Of a stretch of 64,000 bases of DNA, positions 13,076-25,300 are shown piece by piece (positions within the stretch are counted from its first letter, which is position 1; every line of letters begins with the position of its first letter). This DNA is from Brugia malayi (taxonomy: Eukaryota; Nematoda; Chromadorea; Rhabditida; Onchocercidae), in assembly GCF_000002995.4 (NCBI RefSeq), contig NW_025062476.1:1917001-1981000 (forward strand). Reading direction: 5' to 3'. The translations under genes were made by a program, and so were the position numbers. The notes beneath the pieces were generated by a model. It was given only the letters and a program-made list of their open reading frames with translations. It was not told where the DNA came from and did not search any database.

Positions 13076-16000
13076 ACTGCAAAATAAAATGTAATCAAAA
13101 AAAAAAAATGATCGAAATTAAATTGCACATACGTAAATAAAATAATCAATGATGCATACAAAGTTGATAATAGAGTAGGTCATGGATTAGAAGGAATTAT
13201 AAAAAATGAGAAAATGAGATAAATTTAATTTATAGCATCGAAAATTAAAATATGCAAAATTGGCATATTACTACGTGGTAGACAAAGCGTTCAAAGAAAG
13301 ACACAGAAAACAGAGAAAATTAAAAAAATTAATTTTTTTCCATTAATAATTAAAATTTTACAAATTAAATATGTTAGCGTTTTCTTTTAACATTAACAAG
13401 AAACAAAGAAAAGAAAAAAAAGAAAAATGTGCTATTTCCATTGTTTCCTATTAGTATCAATTTGCAAAAATTTAAGAGCAAACGACAAGAAAGCAAAAAA
13501 AGACAAACAAATTAATGTTTAAAGCGAATGAAAACAATCACAATAAAAATAATTTAATTGTAAGGAAACAATTAAATAATGCAAAAAGCTAAAAAATCAA
13601 GCAAACAACTTGGAAACCAAAATAGTAAAAGTTAAAAGTTAGGAAATTTAAACCTTTAAAAAAAATCGGATTGCTATCTTAAATATTAACACACAAAGAA
13701 AACAAAAATAAAATTTCGACTTCATTACAGTCATACTAATACCAAATAAGAAACTCTAATCTCAGACACTGTCATTCTTTCATTACTTTTATCAAGAAAA
13801 ACTTCTGCAATAAAAAAGCACAAATACTTATAAATATGAAAATAATAAATGTAATTCTTACAATTATATAATTTTAAAAGAATTAGAAACTATTTAAAAA
13901 AAATGATGAATATGATAAAACATTGATGAATTTAAAAAAAAAAAAAATCAAAAAAACACAATTCCAGATGCAATAAAAAAGGGAACTAAAAGAAATAAAA
14001 TGAAACCGAAGAATACTTACAAAAAAACACAATCAAATTACCTTTTCTTAAAACAAAGCAAATTTTCTAAAAATTGTTAAGCAGACATAACTAATATGGA
14101 ATCTTTAAAAAACTTATTAAATGTAAAAACAACTTACTAAAAATATAAAAACAGTATGAATGCAGCTAATACATCAACAATAAACAAATAAATAATAGTT
14201 AATTTTGGACGGCAATCAACAACCAATAAACAAATAGTCACCTAAGCAATAAACACATATTAATATACTGGAAAATTGAATAGCAAAAATGAAACACGAA
14301 TAAGTACTTTTCCTAGAAATAAAAAATGTTAATAAACAGTAAAAGATGCAACAACAATAACAGCAAAGACTGATAAAAAAGATGGAACAGCTTCCTGAAT
14401 AAGGGATATTATCAGTGGTTATCATTAATACTATCAGCACTATCACTTGACATTATTATTTACAACAAGCATACCAAAGTAGAATTTTGTTATAACAAAG
14501 TAAAAAATTTTGAGACAAAGAAATCTAGCTAAAATAAAGGTGAATATATTAAGTTATTAAACAACAAAATCAATCGTAACAATTGAACCCGTGCTAATAA
14601 TCATATTTTTAAGCTTAATTAATATTAAGTGAAAAGAGAAAAATTTAAAAAAAGGGGCTGAGATGAGCAAAAATAAACAAAAATAAAAATAAAATCATTC
14701 TGGTTTAAAAGAAAAACCATTCATATCATATTTCTAATTACAAAGGATACATTAGTTAAACTGAAAGAAGAATTAAGAAAGTAATGAATATTAAATTGCA
14801 AAGAAAAATAAAAAAAAAAAAAACAATTAAAAATTTGCACTTCACATCTCAAAAAATAGAAAAATATTGACATTTAAAATTTTGTAATATAAAATCTCAT
14901 GAGCAATTTGTAAATGAAAGACATCACTTCGAGTGATCCTAATTAATAACACTAAAATATTTACAATTTAACAGTCATTAAAATTATTAAATTTGTTGAA
15001 AATCTAAATATGTTATACTTAAAAGAAAAGACTAGTCTCCCATATCTGCTATGAATACAATTTGAAATATATTTACAAATCAAAGTTGATATATTTACAA
15101 ATCAGAGTTGAAATATTGATTCCTTCAGTATCAAAAAACAACCCCTAAACTTAAAAAAAAAAACTTAGAGACATCAAAATTTTAAATTCTTAACTCGGAC
15201 AAAAACAATAAAACTGAAACTATCAATCTGAAGGAAATAAAAAGAAAACTAAATTCAATCAGACCACCTAGTAGTTAAAAGCAAAAAATTTCATCCAAAT
15301 AATTTGGTGACCAAAAAACTATTATCAACCGATATGAAAGAAAAAAATCTATGTGCATAATTATAACAGTGATTCTTGACCCCCACACAAAAACAGTAGA
15401 AAGAATAATAATAATTACAAAAAAGAATATTAATAAAAAAACACTCAAAAAAATTAATAAAAAATGAATACTAACACTAATAAAATCCAGAAAGAATTAT
15501 TAACGGCATAAGTGAAACATGACAATATGATAGGGATAAGAAATATTTTGTGAAAAAGATAAGTAACATAAACAAAAAAAAAATTCAAGAATTAATAAAA
15601 CAACAAGCCAAGCATTAATAATGCCACTAAATCCTTTCATTTTTATTTTTTTATTTTTTTTATTCTTTTATTTTTTTTTTTTATTTTTTTATTCTTATTT
15701 TTTTTTTTTGTTTTTTCGTTTTTTTGATTTTTTTCTTTTTTTGTTTTTTTTGTTTTTTTGTTTTTTTATTTTTTGTTTTTTTTTTTTTACTTTCTTTTTT
15801 CATTTTTTGTTTTATTTTATTTTTGTTTATATTTTATATTTTTTATTTTTTTCTACTTTTTTACTTTTTTCTTACTTTCGACATATTAATAAACAAATCA
15901 AACATGAAAAAAGTAGAATTACATAATTAAAAATAAAAATCACAATGAAATAAAGAAATTTAAAGAGCCAAATTCGAATTTAATGCATCAAGGATCAAAA

Positions 16001-16260
16001 GCTATGTGCAAAAGAAGCGAAATTTTTTCGAAATTACAAATGGCAGAATAGTGAATTCGAAAAAATCTCACTAAATAGAAGGACGACAATCAAATTTTTC
16101 ATTGTGATTTTTCAATAGTTAATAAAAATCAAAAATTAGTAACAATTCAAAAATCTAATAATTAGTAACCAAGTAACAAAAAAAACTTAACATAATAACA
16201 AAAAACTAGCAAAAAAAAAAAAACGAAAAAATTAGATCAGTCCACCAGTAAGTAAATTAG
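13076..16260. other. AT-rich intergenic stretch
   Basis: No gene seen. The plus strand is strongly A-rich up to about 15.6 kb, switches to an almost pure T tract at 15640-15880, then returns to A-rich. The short frames here are composition artefacts. Confidence 0.65.
15638..15882. repeat. T-rich low-complexity tract
   Basis: About 240 bp of T runs are broken only by single A, C or G bases. It gives Phe-only frames in several phases. It stands out because both flanks are A-rich on the same strand. Confidence 0.9.
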
Positions 16261-16368
16261 GTTACCTGCGCAAGGAAAAGAAAACTGACTGAGTGGAGCG
16301 ATGTTGGACAGAGATGGTTCTTGAATTGGTGCATCGATTGAGTTGCGGCTTGGGTAGAGATTTCATTA

Positions 16369-17848
16369 TTATTGTGCACCTGAAAAAAGATAAAGGTTGA
16401 ATGAATCTCCCATTTTTTAAATAATTTTTTCAATAATTTCTTATATTTGAATCATTTAGACAGGAACATTTTACTTACTAGGAATATAGTAGTGCTCGGC
16501 CTCTTCGTTTCTACCCACCAACTCAAGTCTTCGTCGTTTAATAGCTCTGTCATTCATAACAGCCTTCGTGGCCCTAGGGCACCATTCCAAAGCATGTAGC
16601 TCCATCATGGCTGTAATTTCGTCATCAGAGCGAACATGCGGCATATCGACGAAATGGCCGCATTTTTGACAGAAGCCTGAAATAGATATATTACATTAAT
16701 AGGTAAATCTTTCAAAAATTACTCATACTCAAGCAGGTAGCACTAAAGATTGAAGATAAACTTACCATTTTTTTTGTGCACCTTGCTGGCGTGAATTCGC
16801 CATCCCTTCAAAGTTCCGAATTCCTTCGGACAAATTCCACACTCTGAAAATAAATTCGTACTAGACTCGTTCAAATCATTCACATAAAGCTTTTCAATGC
16901 ACTAATAAAATAAATTTAAATTTACAAATTGTGGTTGACCCATCAGCATTTCGAATAACTACGTATGGGTCAATCGGTGGCCTCACCAGCAGTTGTTGGT
17001 ACCGCGCCGGTAAACCTTGCACTGCCGGCGCATGAAAGGCTTCCGGCACTACTGGCTTTGCCTCACGTTGTGGAATCCGTATCGTCCGTGAACGCCTGAA
17101 ATACATTTATTATAAGATATCAAAATTTCAGTGTTTTTTTAACTACTTCTTGTAAGCTTAACTGCTCATCAAACACAAACATTTGCTAAACTGATTGCTT
17201 TGATTCAAAAACTCAGGCAGTTATGAAGAGTTAATTACTCGTATTACTAGAAATAAAACTTACAGTGCTATTTCGCAAATGCCTTCCGCTTCACTGCGTT
17301 CTGGAATTTCCGCAGACGTTCTTGGTACCGCATCGTAACCTTCCTCATCGTGCGATACTTGCCTCTCCTCCGCCATCTCCTCCATCTCCTCACAGCTCTC
17401 ATGAGCGTCTACCAGTGCCAGCACTGGTTCTTCCTCTTGCTCTAAAGCTTGTTGTTGTTGTTCGAGAAGGTGGAGGGCGATCTGGTCCTCATTTTCCGCT
17501 TCCCGCTCCAGATCGCACTGGATTTCCACAGATTGATGGAACGTTTCTATCTGTTCCCGAGATGGCGGAGTACTTGGGCGGATTCTCAAGTCTGCCGTTG
17601 GAACTTCATTCGTTTCATTGTCCAACTTCGCCCTCAAATCCTCAATCTGAAAAATCATACCAATTATTAATAGAGAGTTCAATGAATAATACCATAAATA
17701 AATCCAAGACCAAAATTAAACATACCAGTTTGGCCGTATTTCGCAGATATCCTTCCAATACCTGGAAGTAAAGCGGCTCCTTGCGCAGATGGTTCTTCAA
17801 ATCTGCAAATGTTGGCAGATTTGGACCGTACGCTTCAGCATGCGCCAT
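16369..17848 (-). CDS. C2H2 zinc-finger protein with acidic coiled region
   Basis: Exons on the minus strand: 17848-17726, 17646-17264, about 17106-16930, 16843-16766, 16676-16479 and 16379-16369. The product is about 325 residues. It starts [14 protein letters not shown], has a charged, Glu/Gln-rich middle (residues about 42-165, including QQQQ and EEEE-type runs, likely helical), then a Pro-rich stretch. One canonical finger follows: CGIC, 12 residues, H, 4 residues, H. A second divergent Cys/His cluster reads CQKC followed later by H-x4-C, next to a basic KRRR segment. It is probably a nuclear, nucleic-acid-binding protein; I do not recognise the gene. One junction is unresolved: joining the best donor after DGSTTI (16931) to the acceptor before the finger would create TAG. 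Either another donor or a micro-exon is used, or the gene carries a stop. Confidence 0.75.
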
Positions 17849-17887
17849 ATTTGCTGAAAAACCATAGATATAGGCGGCAAATACAAG

Positions 17888-18165
17888 AGTACAGTTAAAA
17901 CGTAACTTTGACAATACAACAATTTGCCCATTAATAAAGGTAAAAAACAAAAGTAAAAAGTTAAATGATAAGAAAAGGAATAAGTCAAATAAAGTCAGTC
18001 AATGAAGTTATCTTCCATTTTGCGCATAAAGTTGCTTCGGTGATGAGATCACATGCAGGTAATAATGGAGGCGGAATTGTCTTACTTAGTGCACACTCTC
18101 ACAGACACTCTGATTTGTGCATGTATGTGATTATTAAAAAAAGAAAAAAAGTATGCGATGAATGC
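17888..18165. repeat. Local direct repeat, copy 1 (pair with 18805-19080)
   Basis: Shares AACAATACAACAATTTG, GAATAAGTCAAATAAAG, a GATGAAGTTATCTT segment, AATAATGGAGGCGGAATTGT and GTGATTATTAA, in the same order, with the block about 915 bp to the right. Scattered substitutions and small gaps make it clearly older than the 2.7-kb duplication. It starts just upstream of the zinc-finger gene's first exon, so it covers that gene's likely promoter. Confidence 0.85.
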
Positions 18166-18203
18166 ATTTTTGCAACACTTGGCTGTATCAAATCGAATCT
18201 GAG

Positions 18204-18279
18204 CAGTTTAAAGGATGGTCATATGCTTATCTCATGGTCTACAGTTTAAAGGATGGTCATATGCTTATCTCATGGTCTA
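18204..18279. repeat. Two-copy 38-bp tandem repeat
   Basis: CAGTTTAAAGGATGGTCATA begins at 18204 and again at 18242. The two 38-bp units look identical. Confidence 0.95.
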
Positions 18280-18459
18280 AATAATTAATCAATTAATAGG
18301 TTCACAATTACAATATTATTTTTCGAAGAAAAAATTGCTTTGTCCACTTTATCTATATACTGTTGCCTTCTCTGTGTATTGTATGTTTCTTTGTAGTTAC
18401 TAATTTGCACATTCCTTTAGTCTATTATCGTTATAGATATTATGGGTTAATGCTATGGG

Positions 18460-18577
18460 TATAAAAGGTATAAATGTTTGTAAGTATAAGCATTGCGGGT
18501 ATAATTGTTTGTAGGTATAAGCATTGTGGGTATAAATGTTTGTTGGTATAAGCATTGCGGGTATAAATATCATGGGT
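18460..18577. repeat. 31-bp minisatellite, about 3.5 copies
   Basis: GGGTATAA begins at 18497, 18528 and 18559. A partly altered unit precedes these. Each unit carries GGTATAAGCATTG. Confidence 0.9.
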
Positions 18578-18804
18578 AAAAACTTATCCGTTAGACTTCT
18601 TCTATCAATTTACAGTCGCAAACTTTCTACAATCGTTGTATTGTATATGCAAGGTTTTTTATTCTTACGCTTCCTTTACGGAGCGAAAAGAGTCGATAAT
18701 TACGTGGGTACGTATAAATTCTTGAGCCTACTAGATTTGATCAAAAACTATTGCAGATAAACGTAAATTATTGATGACTTAACTATCACAACAACAAATT
18801 GAAT

Positions 18805-19080
18805 TGCAATTGAACGCAACTTCCAACAATACAACAATTTGCACATCGATAGTAAAAGTAAAAAGCTAAAAGATTCTAATAAAAAGAATAAGTCAAATAA
18901 AGCCAACCGATGAAGTTATCTTTCATTTCGCGCATAAAGTTGTTTCGGTGATGAGAAGATCAATGCAGACAATAATGGAGGCGGAATTGTTTTACTTCGT
19001 GCACACTCTCATAGACTCTCTAATCTGCGCATATACGTGATTATTAAGAAAGGAAAAGTATTCCGTTTAATTTTAGATGT
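18805..19080. repeat. Local direct repeat, copy 2 (pair with 17888-18165)
   Basis: The partner of the block at 17.9-18.16 kb, in the same orientation. The interval between the two holds the 38-bp and 31-bp tandem repeats. Confidence 0.85.
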
Positions 19081-19333
19081 CACCATATAGTTTTGTATTT
19101 CGATATAATCTTGTATTCTATTAATCCAAGAAATGAATTCGTAAAGAAAAATTTGATATTACATTGCTTTCTGAAAGCTTCGCAACGTGTAACTATAAGT
19201 TATTGTCGAAAAAGTGTGGGTGTTAATTTCAAATGTTAAAATATCAATAAGATGTTTCCCAAAATTTTTTAACTTTAAGCAAATCGACGAGACGAAATTT
19301 CGCATATTTAAGTTCTAATGCTTTTGAAATTTT

Positions 19334-19448
19334 CAGTTCGTATCATTTTCAACTAATTTGGACAACGAATTCGATAAAAATATGAATCAAAATTCAGTTG
19401 ATATCATTTCCAACTAATTTTCACAACGAATTTGAGAAAAATACGAAT
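19334..19448. repeat. Two-copy 61-bp tandem repeat
   Basis: Units starting at 19334 and 19395 share CAGTT, ATATCATTT, CAACTAATTT and ACAACGAATT with a few substitutions. They lie 150 bp before the start of the 2.7-kb duplication copy. Confidence 0.85.
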
Positions 19449-19598
19449 TGCAATTGAATTTTCAATAAACCATAATAACATTTTGATGTTTTTCAGCATT
19501 TTCCATGAGGTAATATTTTCAGTCCATATATTTTCTTCACAATGTTATAAACAACTTGAATTTTTAATTTTAAATGGTAAGAAAATGATGAAGTAAAA

Positions 19599-22308
19599 AA
19601 TTTTTTAATCTTCAGGGGATAAATCGACGAAATCAAACATATTTCTAAAACAAAAATGAATTGGCTTGTTAATTTTAGCTTTTTCCGCTTTAAAATTATT
19701 GGTTACAATCTTTTTTCAGTCATTTTCGATGGTATATTTGGTAAATTTAAGGCCTTTTAATGATTTTTAATTGAATTAGAAAAGAATTTTTATTTGGCAT
19801 TTTGCATAACAATCGATGTGATTTTCCAATTTCTGGCAAAGATATTTATGCTCTCTACCTGAACTGTATACCTGTTTTGGGAGGATCAAAATTGTATCCA
19901 TATCAGTGAAATCGGGAAGTTCTCTCGAATATAACTACACTTTTTATCTAATCAACATTTTTCAAAAAGGATTATTATTTATACAAATCAGGAAATGACT
20001 ATTAACTTAAATTTACAGTTTACCAATGAAGAAGGTACTCAATGATGTGCTGAGATCCACTTCTAAAAAAAATACATTACAAACATTTCGACTCGACGTA
20101 TTAACATAACGTTTTTACGTCGAAAGGCACACCTGTACTGCACAATTGAGTGACTGAGGTTAATACAATCCTATTAATTAATATCAATTAGTGCTATTTC
20201 ACAAAGGTTTAATTTTGGAAAGAAGTTATTTTCTAAAAGTGATCTTTTTCCAATCAAAGTTTAAATGTGAAACTTATCAAAATTAAAATTAATTGAATAA
20301 GAATGTAAAACAACTAACAGATGATCAAATGCATAATTAAAATGAATATTAACCATTGTTACACTGTGAATTTAGGAATAATTAGAGAAGATAATCAGTA
20401 TAGGATTCTTTGGTTTTATCTCAATTTAAATTTCTATTTTTAACAAAAGAGATCCAAGAAAAAAAATATTGATTTGTTTACACATATGAGAGAATACATA
20501 AACACTGATTGTCTCTGTATGTATCACTTAATTAATACTTTTCACTTTCATACTCAGATGACTTGGTGTCCTGGCTATATTTGAAAAACTGCGAACTTTC
20601 ATAAGCCCTTGGCCAAATAATGTGACTGAGTCGGTGGATTGTGATGGCATTAATCCAACTTTTCCATTTAAAGATGACACCGAACGCGACATCACGGTAG
20701 TTGCTGAGGAGCGACGTGCTGTCAATGATATTAAAACTGAATTATTTTACAAAATCCAAAGCAATTTTGAGATTTTACGTCAAAAAATAAACAAATGAAC
20801 AAACCATTTGTGTTATCAGCACTTAAACCAGTTGGAGGTTTTCCAGCTGAAGTTGTTGAACTTCTGCGACCTGTTGAAAGAGAAGATTTGGTTGTCGTCT
20901 GAGTGCTACCTCTGCGACTTGTTAATGGTAAGGTCCTGCTGACTGAAGATGTCGCTGGTGATGCTGTTGTTGTTGTTTTATGTTTTGTATCTACTGCAAT
21001 TTCAAAGAAAAAAAAATCGATATTTACCTTTAGATAACAAATCAATAGCACAATTGAAGCTGCTGAACTTTGCTTAACCTCTAGAATATATATATATATA
21101 TATACTTATTCATAGCTTACTAACCAACTATTTAACCCGTGGCTTACCAATCAATCGATATTTAATCAATCAGTGGACAACAATAATAATAAAAACAGTA
21201 ACACTTACAATATCTGTTGTTTTGTGTGGTAGCTAATGGAAGTCGTGATTTTCGTTCTTCCACAGTAGTTCTAAAGTTACGTGGCATTGGACTTGGACTA
21301 CGCTGTGTGACAACAACTTGCGGTTGTGGTCGTACAATAGCCGTTTTGGAACGTTGTATATGTGTACGCCAAGGACCCTTATCTAAGTGACCATCGTTTT
21401 TGTCACTGAAAATGTTAAATTTTTAGCAGTGTACAATCAAATAAAAATAACTAGCATAAACATATAAACAAATCAGTAAATTAAAAAAGAAAGATAAATT
21501 CACAGAACGAATTTTTTTGTTAAGCGATAAACAATCCTTCAAGTCAATTATTTTTAGGCCAATATTCATGATTGTCTAAGCCAGTATTTATATCTGATTA
21601 TTAGGCCATTATTCAATAACATACTTAATTCTCTTTTCACTCCTCAGGCATTTCTCTGAAGCATTACTGTCTATTCCTTCGACAGTTGATTCCTTCTGAT
21701 TCCAAATCTCATTCTCCGCTTTTTGTTTCAATTCATCCGATTTATCATTCTTGTTTCGGGTTTCAGCTCGAGATAATTCACATGCATACTGGAAATCCAG
21801 TAGTTTGCATACAAATGTAAGCATTTTAGTTGGCTAAAGTTTCATAATGAGGATTAGTTTTAAAAAAAAATTTGAATATGAAAGAAAATTACAATAACTA
21901 AAAGTCTGAAAACTGTTCTCTATAAATACATACTGTTTGAATTAATTGTCGCGTTGATGAATTTTGCTCTTTGGAAAGCAAATCACGAATAATTCCTTCT
22001 ACACGTAGCAAAATTTCCTCATCCTGGGGCAAATACAAATTTGCTTTTATTTTTGAAAGCATATGACACAATTGCAATCTGCAAAGTATTTTGTAAAAAG
22101 ATCTTCAAAACTTTTTGAAATTTTAAATTTAAAAATCTCAAAAATAGGCAAAATATATTCTAAAATAATGCCTAACATTAAAGTCGACTAGAAGAATTTA
22201 AATCTTTAAAAAACACATACTAGAGAGCTAGAGCCAATAAGGAATTCAAAAATTGATTTTAACTTCAGATTTATTTACCTATTCTTACTCTATCAAATAT
22301 CATGTAAT
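19599..22308. repeat. Segmental duplication, copy 2 (within PPP4R4)
   Basis: Matches 1-2709. This copy is the parental context because the reading frame continues into upstream PPP4R4 exons beyond 22308. Similarity may extend to the left of 19599, which cannot be tested because the other copy runs off the window. Confidence 0.95.
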
Positions 22309-25300
22309 TTAATGACAAAATTGATAGCGCTGCTCAAGAAACAACAAGTGAATACTAAAATTTCTAATAATTTATGCAATTTCGAAAGCCTCAAAATAAT
22401 TTAAAAAAGCAGCTGAAAACTTAAAATGAATGCGTTATCAGTAAGCGAAAATTCAAATAATTTAACTAAAAAAAAAAAAAGAAAAAGAAATAAACAATAA
22501 CCTAATACTTGCCACTTTGTCGTTTGCCATCTCCAAAATTGGAGTCAAAAAGTGCGCGTGAAAAAATTTGCGGCTAAAATTGACGATAATTTCCGGGATC
22601 ATATCCAAAAATAATCGACGTCGATGACAATTCTGATGATTTGCGACTGCTGCAGTTGTTTCTTTTTAAAATTTATTAACGAAATTGATTATATTTAAGA
22701 CAAAATTGAATTTCTAAAAATTTTGCACACTTCGGTATTTTTTTTATAAAATAGGATTTGAAAGAAAGTTTTTTTTTTTCCAAAAAATTCAAATTAATGA
22801 ATCGATTTACAGTGAATAAAAAAATCAATGATAGATTGGCGATCAATTTCATTTGGATTTTCTCGCATGAATAAGAGAAGTGTAATCGAAGCAGCAACAC
22901 GACATGGAATTGCACGCTAAAAATTATTAAAATTAAAAATTATTTGAATTTCACTGATCGATCACTCGGAATACTTCAATCTCATAAACATACATATATA
23001 TTCAAAGTAAAATAAAAGGAAAAACAGTGTTATCCATTTTTTTGTTTATGAACTTTTAGCATACTATTTAATTTCGAACTTATTTCCTATCAGAGTAAGT
23101 AAGAAATTTAACCCAACACTGATATTTTGATACCATCATGAAAAGTTCAACCAAACTTAGACAGACTAGAATGCAGAAGAAAGCTTTTCTAAGTGAAAAG
23201 TTAATTTTAACAGAATTTTTTTAAAAAGTCATTAATTGCAGAAAAATCAATAATAACAAAATGGTAACCGTCGTTAGAACTTCTTGCTTAAGCATTGGAA
23301 CAAAGGAGATAAAGAGATCCTTAACAGGGATCAAATGTCGCAGTACAGCGATATTTTGTAGATAGGAATATTGCGCCCTCCAAGAACTTGTTCTACGTAT
23401 TAATCGATTGCATCCTATGACAATATGATCCAACTGTAATCTGCTAATTTGCTGAAATTAAGTGAAAAGGAATTGATATTATGTTTTTTATACATCTCTA
23501 AATGTCGGAGGTATATTTTCTCCAAATTGAAATTGAGACTAATGTTGGAATCCATGTTACTTAAATATTAATTAATCCAAAAATATAATTTTATTAATTG
23601 TTGAAAGCTTTCAAGTGAAATAAAAATTAGTGGGAGTTTTCGAGTTGATCATAAAGAGGTATCGTGGAAATTCCTACACAATTATTTTGCTCAGAAACAC
23701 ATTTGTAAAGTGAGGGAAGAATTCGATCAAGGCTACCCATCAAATGCCCAACAACTTCGGCAGGACTTCCACGAATTAACTCGAAAAATGGTGGTAGAAG
23801 AGATGGTTCATTTGGCATCAATTTTACAATCTGAAATTAGTGAATAATTGATACAGGAATTGTCTCAATTTTCTTTTTTAAAATTAATCAAATCATAGAT
23901 TGCATCAAATGAATAAAAGTTTTTTTCTCTTCAAATTAAACAAGGTTAAAGTTAAACCTCATGAAATCCTGCAGCTGTTGCACATCGAATATCATCGTCT
24001 GGATCACAGCAAAAACCTTCCAAAATTGGTAACAAACGATCTTTGAAGAAATCTGCACCATATTTCAATACCATACACTATAAAGTTTGAGATTGGTATA
24101 CAAATTGAAAAAAAAAAAAAAAAAAAAAAGGAAAAGATAAAGAATCTTAATAGTTTCTTTTTCTATCTTTCGTAAGGATCAGTCTTCTAACTTCCGAAAC
24201 TATCAAATGCTAACTGCGCTTAAATAAGCGCAGTTGACAATATAAAAGTTAAACGAATTGAGGAAATAACAGTGATCCGTCATTCTCAAATCTTCGCAGA
24301 AAGTGGAAGCAAATATTTCAGAGTTTTTAAAATATTACAATTTAAAAGATGACACACATACAGGGAAATTATAAGCACACATTCGTCTCACAGATGTTTG
24401 AATATTCGATCGAGCGCTAATATCATTATCACTGGATGGAGGACATTCTGGTAGGTTAGCAATTTGAACATAGATATCCAAGAACCACTTATAGTCTCGT
24501 ATTGTCAATTCATTCTGAAAAAACTTTCTAGAATTTAAAACTAAAGCGTTCGTTTTAAGACTTCTGAAAAAGGAAAAAAAAAGATCTTCCTAAGAATCTA
24601 AATCTTCCATAGGATCTAAGTGTTTATTTATTTATTTATTTTTTTTTTTTAAATTTGAACACAACTTATTTTCTCTACAAATAACTTTTGTGCTATATTT
24701 TGTTAAGTGGAAAATAAAGAAATATCTTTACTTAAATTATCACTTCTCTTTCATATATAAATACCTGTAGTAAATCTATCCATTGGCCAAGATTTTTAGC
24801 TATCACATTGAGTGTTTCATCTTGAGTGCTTATTGCTTGCTCGGTGGAACGTTTCAAAAGTGGAATAATCGAACATTTGCGTTGTTCTATAAATCAGTGA
24901 GATTTAGTACACTAATTAAATAAGTAAGTCTAATTTGATGAATTCAAAGTAAGTTCATTTCCTACAATTCTGCTGAGAATGATTAAATAATATCCGCTTT
25001 CCGAGATTAAATATTAGATTAGATATAAATTAAATTTAAATAATTTTTAAAAAATTAAAAAACCTTTTTAAGACCTCTGAACAAGAAAAAAAGATCTTTA
25101 TTAGGATTTCTTCTTAATAAATGTTATTTTTTTCTTTTTTTAAATTTGAAAAAAAAAAATTTTTGTTAATTTTAAATTTGATTTGAATTATTATAAACAT
25201 TATTCGAGTAGTAAGATAATGCAATGAAAGAGAGAAGAAATTAACCTTTTGATAGGAATGGTATACAGAGCGCAATGGTGTTCAATGCCGCCTCACGTGT

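Noticed and set aside
15621..15926. Plus-strand frame of about 100 residues, almost all Phe
   Set aside because: It is a T-rich low-complexity tract open in two frames; no gene context.
17265..17771. 168-residue plus-strand frame opposite the zinc-finger gene
   Set aside because: It lies antisense to a well-supported acidic exon; the Pro/His-rich composition is the mirror of Glu/Gln codons.
22502..22530. Start of an independent gene at MANDKVASI
   Set aside because: The frame continues upstream as FLTPILEMANDKVAS and aligns with the end of the PPP4R4 HEAT region, so this Met is internal.
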